Source: Fibrobacteraceae bacterium
GTDB taxonomy: Bacteria; Fibrobacterota; Fibrobacteria; Fibrobacterales; Fibrobacteraceae
NCBI GenBank assembly: GCA_021443045.1
Contig: JABUUT010000085.1
Location: 2,556-7,649, forward strand
Direction: 5' to 3'
DNA: 5,094 bases
Within the stretch, counting starts at the first letter, position 1; each line of letters opens with the position of its first letter. The position numbers and the translations under genes were made by a program. Positions 1 through 5,094 of the stretch are shown here, piece by piece. The notes beneath the pieces were generated by a model, which was not told the origin of the DNA, did not search any database, and saw only the letters and a program-made list of their open reading frames with translations.

Positions 1-2
1 AG

Positions 3-3000
3 TGCGATGTTACAAAGCCGGATACCAGTACAACGGCCTGCGAGATTTTTGCAAACAAGGGCGATGGAACGGGGTGGAACAGCATCGGCTATTCGAAGCA
101 TCCCGTGAAGAAAAATGGCACCTTCGATTTTGTTCCTGCGGAACTTCCCGGCACGGAATTTGACAACCTGTTGTATTTCCAGAAGGACAACCAGAATTCC
201 TTTACCATTACAACTGTAAACAAGATTGGGCTTTCGAACACGCAGCGGTTCTATTATCTTGCGAAGATGACGGAGGACTTGATTGTGCCGAAGTGGCCAC
301 TGCCGAACATTGTGGTCACCGGGGTGGATCATTTTGTGCTACAGGCAAGCACTCTGGATTATCAGGGCTTCCGTGTGGATTCCACGAGTTATGATTCCGT
401 CTTTGTGGACACGGATTTTACGAAGGATTCTACGATTGCGAACTCCGTGAAATTCGAAAGTATGCAAATGGGATTTTCCGCAGGCGAAAAGGGGGCTACG
501 CTGACATCTGTGCAGCACGACATGACGCTTCCCGAAGGCCATTATATATGGCAGACAAAATTTGTCAGCGGAAACGATGACGGCATGGACACAAATACCT
601 ACGTTGTGCCCTTCTCCGTGGACCGCACGCCACCGCGGGTTTCTCTTTCTCGTGAAAATGTGGCACTGAACCCAGACAGCAGCCTCATTATCGCCCGGGT
701 GGTGAACTCCGATTCCGTGCAGGATATCCGTGCCATGCGGGCCTACATCAGCAGGTGGAACAGCGCAAACGCCAGATATGAATTTGTTGCAAATCTACCC
801 TCGCTCTACGATGTGTCCAGCTCCAATTTCGCTCTGTTCATCGACAGCACCAGTGCCCTGAAAAATGCAGGGGATGGCAAGTACCGCCTGAACATCTACG
901 CCATCGACCGGGCACTACCCAACTACAATGCGTACGAAAAGGTTGCAGGCCTGGTGAACAAAATAATTGCGGGGAAGGATGCAAACTCCGACTGGGATGA
1001 AATCGAAAAACTTGGACTGAACGAAACTCGGGATTCCGTTGAATTTTACCTAGACAAGACACCTCCTGTTTACGCATTCAGTTCTGTGACGACAGAAAAG
1101 AAATCTTCTGAAATTGGACGCTTTGCTGGCCCTGCACGGCAAGAGAATGCTCTTTACATAGGTGCCAATGAAAATCTGAAAATATCGTACAACGTTAAGG
1201 AATCTGGCCGTGAGGGAGCGAATGTTGTCAAATTGCACTATAGCTTCGCCCATTGGCCCGACACGGCCCATGGGGAACATCTTGGCGATTCTGTTGTGGT
1301 TGCTTCAAGAAATGGCTATGACGGAATTTGGCAGGAAGATTCTTTGAAACAGCTCTCTGACGGCAAATACAAAATTAAGGTGGCTGCCGTGGATGCTGCC
1401 GGAAACACTTCCCTATCAGAATATGGCAATGTTGTTCGCGTAGATAGAACTGCCCCGAATATTGAAGCTCTGGTTGCAAAGAAATTAGTTTATCTTAAGG
1501 ATGACTCGATTTTTGAAGCGAAGCTTGTGGTGAATGAGAACCATGATGCAGAGGGCAACCGTACAGGATTCCGATGCTACAACCGCGTAATCGGTTTGCA
1601 AAAAACGGGTTCCTGGAATTATATTGACGAAACTTTTGTCCGTGATACGGTCTATTTCAAGGTTAAGGCCGAAGACGTGGATACGGCAAGAGGCAAACGC
1701 TATCTGGAAGTGGCCTGTGTGGATGCTGCGGGGAATATGGGCTACATGACGGACCTGTTCTATGTGCAGGAGCAGTACCCCGAAATCGTTTCGCCGAGGG
1801 ATTCTTCTAAAGGGCTTGATTCCAAACTGCTGGTCATTCGGGGGATTGCCGCCGCTCCAAGTGCAAAATACGAGACCACGGCACACTATGAAATTTCGTA
1901 CAAGAGTCTAGACGATGGCGACGGTCTGTGGCACGCTGATGGTATTTTACGCATGGATTCCAACAAGACGCAACCTGTGGAGGGCGTGCTTGCATACTGG
2001 AACCGTGAAAAATTGAGCGGCTCCTATATGCTCAAATTGGATATGATTCCCTGCGACACTTGCCGGATTTTGTCCGACTCCGTTGAAATCTATTTGGAGA
2101 CTTATGATTCCAGTGTTCCTGAACCCGAGATTGTATTTGATGTTCCCGATGAGGTTGTTGCGGATATTGAATCTAAAATCATGTGCTCCATGAAGGGTGA
2201 CTCTCTTTCGAATTACAGCATCCGTGTCTATGGCCATGATTCCAGAGGTGTGGCTCTCTTTGATAACAGCACGAACAACATCAAGTCAAATCCCTTCTAC
2301 GGAAATCCTGCCGATTTGAATAAAGTAAAGGGAATTTGGTTCTATGGCGATTCTGCATCATGGACTTTGAAATGGAAAGGCTTGGAAGCGGATTCATTGC
2401 TGATCCGTTACGATTCCACCGATGCAAAGATTACCTGCGACAAAAAGGCCAACGGATGCGTTGCGAGGGTTGATTCCAGTTCAATTGCGTCGATGCCCGC
2501 ACCCATTGATTCGCTGATGTCGCTTGTTCCCGAGATGAAGCCGAATGTCCGTTACAACAAGACGCTTGTGCTGAATGGAAAATCGGGCACCGTAGTTGTC
2601 AAGGGTGAAACGCCAGTCACGGTGATGCAATCGATGGAAACGTCGGTGGTTCTGCCCGTCTATTTCGGCTCCCGGAAGGAGGGTGGTTTCTTTGGTGTGG
2701 ATTCCATGATTCAGTTCGCTTGGACTGCCGACCGAGACAATTACATATTCAAGAAAAATTGGAACGGTCTGAGCGATGTGGGAAATTTCCCTGCGGAAGG
2801 GGTTGCCACCTTGTATGCCGAGGCTATCGAGAAGGTGGCCTACGGAACTCCGAACGTGATTCTTGACACGGCCAAGGTGAACATTGTTCTGCCGGCTTTG
2901 AAACTGCTTGCCGGTGAAGATTCACTTCCTGCATTCAAGCTTTTTAAAATGAAGGATTACAGCAAGAATGACAGCACTTCGTACATTGTAAGCAAGATGA

Positions 3001-3860
3001 CGGCGAAGTATGGGGTTTATGGCCGCAATGCTTTGGTAAGCGCATACGTGGTTGACCCCGATGGGAATTTATTCAAGGTCTTTGAAAATCGTTCAAACAA
3101 TGGGGGTAAAAAGAACGACGCGTTTACCCTTGTATGGAACGGAATGAATGGGGATGGACAGCCGGTTACCAAGCCGGGTACATACAAACTTAGGATTGTT
3201 GCCACGGAAGCGAATCCGAAGGATGCTTCCAAGGTGCAGACGGATATGCTGGAACAGACATTCAAATTGTTTACTTCGGATGAACTGCTTTACCCCATCG
3301 ATTTTGCCTTGGAAAATGTCCGTGATGGACTCTGGTTCGACATTCGTGAAGCCGTTCCCGACAGTGCAAGTGGAAAAGCGGAGCGGTACGAACCTGTGGC
3401 GGACTACCTGGTTCGTGGGGAACTTTCCGGCTACTATATGCCCGAGGAATACCAGCATGAATTTATGCTGAATGCCAAGATAACGGGGACGCAGGATGCC
3501 ATCGGATTCAAACCGGAACGGTTTAGCCTTGGAATCAAGAGGCAGAGGGAAAGGCTGGATTTGGTGATGGTTTATCGTATAAATCGGTATACGGAAAGTT
3601 GTTACAATTGGGCTGACGTGCTGCACTCTTGTGAAATAACGTCTGGAAAATTTCGACCTGTCGTAGGTTATCAATCTCTAATTTTCACTACTGCTCAAAA
3701 ATCGGATTCAATTAGTTTTGATATGGAGGCTGGAAATCATTATGGGTATTCCTATAAACATACCACAGATGTTGATTTGTATGCTGTCCTGTATAAAGAT
3801 TGGGTTGAATACACAAGTAAATATGTTTGGGATGGATCCGATGGAACATCTACGATTTAA
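3..3860 (+). CDS. Large secreted-type multidomain Ig-like protein, 5'-partial; ends at a probable frameshift
   Basis: The frame is open from the first bases (codon 1 = Cys at 3-5) to TAA at 3858-3860, giving 1,285 codons. The GTG at 105 has no Shine-Dalgarno sequence, and 34 sense codons precede it in frame, so the true start and any signal peptide lie upstream of the window. Numbering from the Cys at 3-5, the order is: unassigned N-terminal part (1-206), Ig-like repeats from about 207, 351 and 481, a different Ig-like module (about 592-699), an unassigned β-rich stretch (700-999), a FlgD-type Ig module (1000-1090) and an unassigned tail. No membrane helix or catalytic motif is visible. Such architecture is typical of exported, surface or matrix proteins, so a structural or adhesive role is inferred; the substrate is unknown. 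Asp-Ser and Asp-Ser-Thr richness resembles Fibrobacter surface proteins. The tail lies in an AT-rich patch, and coding continues past the stop in the -1 frame, so this is probably not the natural C-terminus. Confidence 0.85.
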   Translation, partial: CDVTKPDTSTTACEIFANKGDGTGWNSIGYSKHPVKKNGTFDFVPAELPGTEFDNLLYFQKDNQNSFTITTVNKIGLSNTQRFYYLAKMTEDLIVPKWPLPNIVVTGVDHFVLQASTLDYQGFRVDSTSYDSVFVDTDFTKDSTIANSVKFESMQMGFSAGEKGATLTSVQHDMTLPEGHYIWQTKFVSGNDDGMDTNTYVVPFSVDRTPPRVSLSRENVALNPDSSLIIARVVNSDSVQDIRAMRAYISRWNSANARYEFVANLPSLYDVSSSNFALFIDSTSALKNAGDGKYRLNIYAIDRALPNYNAYEKVAGLVNKIIAGKDANSDWDEIEKLGLNETRDSVEFYLDKTPPVYAFSSVTTEKKSSEIGRFAGPARQENALYIGANENLKISYNVKESGREGANVVKLHYSFAHWPDTAHGEHLGDSVVVASRNGYDGIWQEDSLKQLSDGKYKIKVAAVDAAGNTSLSEYGNVVRVDRTAPNIEALVAKKLVYLKDDSIFEAKLVVNENHDAEGNRTGFRCYNRVIGLQKTGSWNYIDETFVRDTVYFKVKAEDVDTARGKRYLEVACVDAAGNMGYMTDLFYVQEQYPEIVSPRDSSKGLDSKLLVIRGIAAAPSAKYETTAHYEISYKSLDDGDGLWHADGILRMDSNKTQPVEGVLAYWNREKLSGSYMLKLDMIPCDTCRILSDSVEIYLETYDSSVPEPEIVFDVPDEVVADIESKIMCSMKGDSLSNYSIRVYGHDSRGVALFDNSTNNIKSNPFYGNPADLNKVKGIWFYGDSASWTLKWKGLEADSLLIRYDSTDAKITCDKKANGCVARVDSSSIASMPAPIDSLMSLVPEMKPNVRYNKTLVLNGKSGTVVVKGETPVTVMQSMETSVVLPVYFGSRKEGGFFGVDSMIQFAWTADRDNYIFKKNWNGLSDVGNFPAEGVATLYAEAIEKVAYGTPNVILDTAKVNIVLPALKLLAGEDSLPAFKLFKMKDYSKNDSTSYIVSKMTAKYGVYGRNALVSAYVVDPDGNLFKVFENRSNNGGKKNDAFTLVWNGMNGDGQPVTKPGTYKLRIVATEANPKDASKVQTDMLEQTFKLFTSDELLYPIDFALENVRDGLWFDIREAVPDSASGKAERYEPVADYLVRGELSGYYMPEEYQHEFMLNAKITGTQDAIGFKPERFSLGIKRQRERLDLVMVYRINRYTESCYNWADVLHSCEITSGKFRPVVGYQSLIFTTAQKSDSISFDMEAGNHYGYSYKHTTDVDLYAVLYKDWVEYTSKYVWDGSDGTSTI
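621..1052 (+). other. Ig-like repeat 1 (protein region), opened by DRTPP
   Basis: The module runs from VDRTPPRVSLS, the usual inter-domain linker of bacterial Ig-like arrays, to the next linker. The motif DGKYRLNIYAIDRA is the typical penultimate strand (G-K/T-Y-x-L). The module closes with DSVEFYL just before DKTPP. It is about 144 residues, longer than a minimal Ig fold, because of an insertion at about 915-1034 that contains an acidic loop, DANSDWDEIEKLGLN. The fold assignment rests on motif pattern, not on a profile match. Confidence 0.6.
978..1034 (+). other. Acidic loop resembling a degenerate calcium-binding (TSP3-like) repeat
   Basis: The translated DANSDWDEIEKLGLN followed by ETRDS resembles bacterial thrombospondin type 3 repeats (D.D.DG.SDWDE...LGTNP). 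The first Asp and Asn and the SDWDE core are present, but the usual DxDxDG run is reduced and there is only one copy. It may be an isolated calcium loop or a chance match. Confidence 0.3.
1053..1442 (+). other. Ig-like repeat 2 (protein region), opened by DKTPP
   Basis: The module runs from DKTPPVYAFS to the linker VDRTAP. It ends with the classic DGKYKIKVAAVDAAGNTS strand-turn-strand, a signature of bacterial Ig-like and cadherin-like repeats in exported proteins. The middle part (NVVKLHYSFAHW ... DGIWQEDSL) fits alternating β-strands. It has no cysteines. Length is about 130 residues. Confidence 0.65.
1443..1775 (+). other. Ig-like repeat 3 (protein region), opened by DRTAP
   Basis: The module begins with DRTAPNIEALVAKK and ends with RYLEVACVDAAGNMGYMTD, so the VDAAGN turn of repeat 2 is repeated. 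It differs in carrying two cysteines (in FRCYNR and EVACVD), which could form an intradomain disulphide in an exported protein; that pairing is inference. Length is about 111 residues. Confidence 0.6.
1776..2100 (+). other. Ig-like module 4 of a different subtype
   Basis: The linker is not of the D(R/K)T(P/A)P type. The pattern is PEIVSPRDSSKG, then LLVIRGIA, a central Trp (DGLWHADG), then GVLAYWNREKLSGSYMLKL. This follows the bacterial β-sandwich pattern 'I.SP..G..V...I.G.A ... W ... G.L..W....L..G.Y.L.L'. It carries a CDTC pair near its end and closes with DSVEIYLE, echoing the DSVEFYLD end of repeat 1. The family assignment comes from the recalled pattern only. Confidence 0.55.
2101..2999 (+). 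other. Unassigned β-rich protein region
   Basis: About 300 residues between the fourth Ig-like module and the FlgD-type module. The region has alternating polar/hydrophobic stretches (SWTLKWKGLEADSLLIRYD, GTVVVKGETPVTVM) consistent with β-sheet, and one close Cys pair, CDKKANGC at 2436-2459. The stretch ILDTAKVNIVLP followed by LKLLAGEDSLPAFKLFK leads into the next module. I recognise no named family, catalytic motif or membrane segment. Confidence 0.5.
3000..3272 (+). other. FlgD-type Ig-like module (protein region)
   Basis: The segment has the ordered hallmarks of the FlgD Ig-like fold: NALVSAYVVDPDGNLFKVFE (a strand, then a D.dG.l..v turn), an N/G-rich loop (NRSNNGGKK), then FTLVWNGMNGDGQPVTKPGTY and KLRIVATEA. 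The core W(N/D)G...G..V..G.Y..ri is complete, with the Trp at 3135-3137. In flagellar FlgD this fold belongs to the hook-cap protein, but in exported multidomain proteins it is a common structural or C-terminal module. No flagellar link is implied here. It is internal rather than terminal if the downstream frame is part of the same protein. Confidence 0.75.
3821..3860 (+). other. Probable frameshift site linking the two coding frames
   Basis: The two frames overlap only here: the downstream frame has a TAA at 3818-3820 and the upstream frame has its TAA at 3858-3860. A one-base loss in this interval restores a single reading frame. One plausible repair is a third A in the run at 3845-3846, which changes DGTSTI-stop to DGNIYDLKAKSVW; the exact position cannot be fixed from the sequence alone. 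Stop readthrough would not help, because the upstream frame meets another TAA at 3906-3908. No programmed-slippage signal in the correct phase is seen. Confidence 0.75.
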
Positions 3861-5094
3861 AAGCAAAATCTGTGTGGTCTTTGGAGGAAATTTCGCGAGA
3901 TACTTTAAATTTTATTCCCAAACCGAAGGAAGGTGGGTATAAACCATTTGAAACCCAAAGTAGTGGGCTGTGTAAACCAGATTCTTTAAATGATTCAGGA
4001 AGTGAAAAACAATGCTTGTGCGATGTCTCAAGTGGTTGTAAAAAAGGAACTTCCGATGACTACAATCCAAATAAAAATTTATTTAAGGTCGAGTTGATTG
4101 GAAATACCAATTCAAATTTCTTTGATGATGAACAATTGTTGAAGGGGGATACCCAGTGTGGCAATAAACGCTTTTATAGACTGAAATTCACGATGAAATT
4201 CACCATCCCCGATTCCTACTGGAATGCGGATTTCGGCTACGACAACCTTGTGAATCGCACCATCCGTTTCGATGGCGCTAACAAGACGATTTACGGTTCT
4301 GATTCCAGCGGTTATATGGCGGCGATAAAAAAGAACGTCTTGCCTAAAGTTGCCAATGATGAATTGTTGGAAAAGCGCACCTTCAGTTACTTTGATGGCT
4401 CCAAGTGGACCTTTGACCCATCCTACGGAATGCTCACGCCCTATGAAACCCAGCATCTCCCCGTATTCGGAGCGGATGTTCTGCCAGGTGCTTTGAATAC
4501 ATTCCTGTTTCCCGATGAATACCCTGCACAGGGGTTGATGTACCCATCCTATTATGAGCTGAAGTTCTATAACGATGATTCCAAAAATGTCGCATCCAAA
4601 CATTTTATTGCCATGTATCATGGTCTTGCCAATGGTGTCGAACTGACTGATTTCTGGAATAGTGCTTTGCCGGGCACCTTAAAAACCCCACTGCTGGATC
4701 ATGGGGCGGTGGATTTCTATGTATCGCTGAATAAGAGTTTTGGCGTACAAACTGCCGATACTGTCAAGTACGAAATAGCAAACCCCGCCCCACAACCCAA
4801 AACATGGAAGGATGGTCTGCATGAGGATTCCGTTAAATTCTATGCGCTGGGTTCCAAGGTCCACTATTACCCGGGCGACTATTCGGACAGTGCCTGGGCA
4901 GACAAGTTTCTTACATCGCCCAGTGTAGATGGGTATTTCAAGAACCTTCTCAATTTTAAGGACTTGAAAGAAATTGGAAATCCGCTGAACTACTCTTGGG
5001 CATATTGGTTCCCGGATTCCCTGGGTGCGTTATATCTGGATTCTACGAAGGTTCGTGATTCCGCTGAATTTAAGGAAAGGGTCGTGTTTGACAA
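3821..5094 (+). CDS. Continuation of the same large protein in the -1 frame, 3'-partial, without its own start
   Basis: The frame with codon starts at 3821, 3824 and so on has no stop for 424 codons after the TAA at 3818-3820, and runs off the window end. From about 4200 its codon use, GC content and Asp-Ser motifs (GSDSSGY, DSVKFYAL, DSTKVRDSAEF) match the upstream frame, so it is coding. It lacks a convincing start: the GTG at 3872 and TTGs at 3827 and 3881 have no ribosome binding site, and the first ATG (4193) lies inside a β-strand-like stretch (LKFTMKFTIP). The first part (to about 4170) is Cys-rich, with CLCDVSSGC at 4013-4039. The segment from 4180 is rich in Tyr, Trp, Phe and Asp, e.g. 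IPDSYWNADFGYDNLVNRT. I recognise no enzyme family. The likeliest explanation is that it is the C-terminal part of the preceding protein, separated by a one-base deletion or sequence error. A separate downstream gene is less likely. Confidence 0.8.
   Translation, partial: MCLGWIRWNIYDLKAKSVWSLEEISRDTLNFIPKPKEGGYKPFETQSSGLCKPDSLNDSGSEKQCLCDVSSGCKKGTSDDYNPNKNLFKVELIGNTNSNFFDDEQLLKGDTQCGNKRFYRLKFTMKFTIPDSYWNADFGYDNLVNRTIRFDGANKTIYGSDSSGYMAAIKKNVLPKVANDELLEKRTFSYFDGSKWTFDPSYGMLTPYETQHLPVFGADVLPGALNTFLFPDEYPAQGLMYPSYYELKFYNDDSKNVASKHFIAMYHGLANGVELTDFWNSALPGTLKTPLLDHGAVDFYVSLNKSFGVQTADTVKYEIANPAPQPKTWKDGLHEDSVKFYALGSKVHYYPGDYSDSAWADKFLTSPSVDGYFKNLLNFKDLKEIGNPLNYSWAYWFPDSLGALYLDSTKVRDSAEFKERVVFD
4013..4039 (+). 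other. Cysteine cluster CLCDVSSGC
   Basis: Three cysteines fall within nine residues in the downstream frame, with more at LCKPD upstream and TQCGN downstream. The CDV..C arrangement resembles CDVTKPDTSTTAC at 3-41 and CDKKANGC at 2436-2459. In an exported protein such close pairs often form small disulphide loops; that role is inferred. Confidence 0.4.
4180..5092 (+). other. Unassigned aromatic- and Asp-rich C-terminal region
   Basis: About 304 residues in the downstream frame, after the AT-rich island. The sequence is rich in Tyr, Phe, Trp and Asp (IPDSYWNADFGYDNLVNRT, TFSYFDGSKWTFDPSYG, PSYYELKFYNDD). DSVKFYAL at about 4827 recalls the DSVEFYL/DSVEIYLE strands that end earlier Ig-like modules, so at least one further β-sandwich module is likely. 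No catalytic or metal-binding motif is evident, and the region is cut by the window end. Confidence 0.5.
4182..4205 (+). repeat. 12-bp in-frame tandem duplication
   Basis: TGAAATTCACGA (4182-4193) is followed directly by TGAAATTCACCA (4194-4205), an 11 of 12 match. In the downstream frame it encodes LKFT then MKFT. It sits exactly where the AT-rich island gives way to normal GC. It could be a replication-slippage duplication or simply a regular β-strand. Confidence 0.6.

Larger units (their letters stand above)
3661..4200 (+). other. AT-rich island within the gene
   Basis: A hand count gives 190 G+C in 540 bases (about 35%). The next 60 bases (4201-4260) are about 53%, and sampled upstream lines are 45-60%. 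The protein changes too: more Lys, Asn, Tyr and Cys, and fewer Asp-Ser motifs. The island spans the frameshift and the Cys-rich segment. This fits a recombined or imported segment, or one evolving under weaker constraint. Confidence 0.65.

Noticed and set aside
105..107. GTG as the start codon of the large gene
   Set aside because: There is no Shine-Dalgarno sequence, and the same frame is open with fitting composition for 34 codons back to the window edge.
3148..3471. 107-codon plus-strand open frame inside the FlgD-type region
   Set aside because: It is an Arg/Cys/Pro-rich alternative-frame shadow of well-supported coding sequence.
3093..3674. 193-codon open frame on the minus strand
   Set aside because: It lies opposite clear coding sequence that includes the FlgD-type module, and its translation looks like a low-complexity antisense shadow rich in Phe, Arg and His.
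3856..3862. TTTAAAA as a programmed -1 slippery heptamer at the frame change
   Set aside because: Its X_XXY_YYZ phase (TTA at 3857-3859, AAA at 3860-3862) matches the downstream frame, not the upstream one, so a slip there would not join the two frames. TTTGGGA at 3826-3832 fails for the same phase reason.
3718..3942. 74-codon plus-strand open frame spanning the frame change
   Set aside because: It is in the third frame, has Met/Ile/Lys-rich shadow composition, and overlaps both real frames without a ribosome binding site.
3872..4195. A separate downstream gene starting at GTG 3872 or ATG 4193
   Set aside because: Neither has a ribosome binding site. Coding-like sequence extends upstream of both, and there is no intergenic gap or terminator.
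4112..4621. 169-codon open frame on the minus strand
   Set aside because: It is the antisense shadow of the -1 frame continuation, which has the better composition and matches the upstream protein style.
1..5094. A CRISPR array, insertion sequence, tRNA/rRNA, toxin-antitoxin pair or retroelement
   Set aside because: No regularly spaced repeats, transposase or reverse transcriptase motifs, structured RNA or terminal inverted repeats were seen; coding sequence covers the whole window.

Overview
The window lies inside one very long, plus-strand, secreted-type β-sandwich protein gene. Neither its true start nor its true end is present. The style suggests a gut or rumen bacterium of the Fibrobacter group (Fibrobacterota): long surface proteins rich in Asp-Ser and Asp-Ser-Thr, many Ig-like modules joined by D(R/K)T(P/A)P linkers, a FlgD-type Ig module, and mid-range GC (sample lines about 45-60%). 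This taxonomic call is inference from style, not from a marker gene.

Positions 3-3860 form one open frame that enters from upstream; the GTG at 105 is only an internal Val codon. In order it holds an unassigned N-terminal stretch, three Ig-like repeats beginning at DRTPP/DKTPP/DRTAP (621, 1053, 1443), a fourth Ig-like module of the 'SP...G...W...G.Y.L' type (about 1776-2100), an unrecognised β-rich stretch (2101-2999), a FlgD-type Ig module (3000-3272), and an unrecognised region to the TAA at 3858-3860.

Coding does not end there. From 3821 to the window end the -1 frame (codon starts 3821, 3824, ...) is open for 424 codons. It has the same composition and Asp-Ser-rich style, no credible start codon or ribosome binding site, and ends still open. 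The simplest reading is that 3-3860 and 3821-5094 are two halves of one gene broken by a one-base loss (or sequence error) between 3821 and 3860. Joined, they give more than 1,690 residues.

The break lies inside an AT-rich island (about 3661-4200, 35% GC by hand count) that is also cysteine-rich and ends in a 12-bp tandem duplication. This suggests a replaced or fast-evolving segment of the gene. There are no RNA genes, mobile elements, CRISPR arrays, promoters or terminators that I can support, and no second independent gene.
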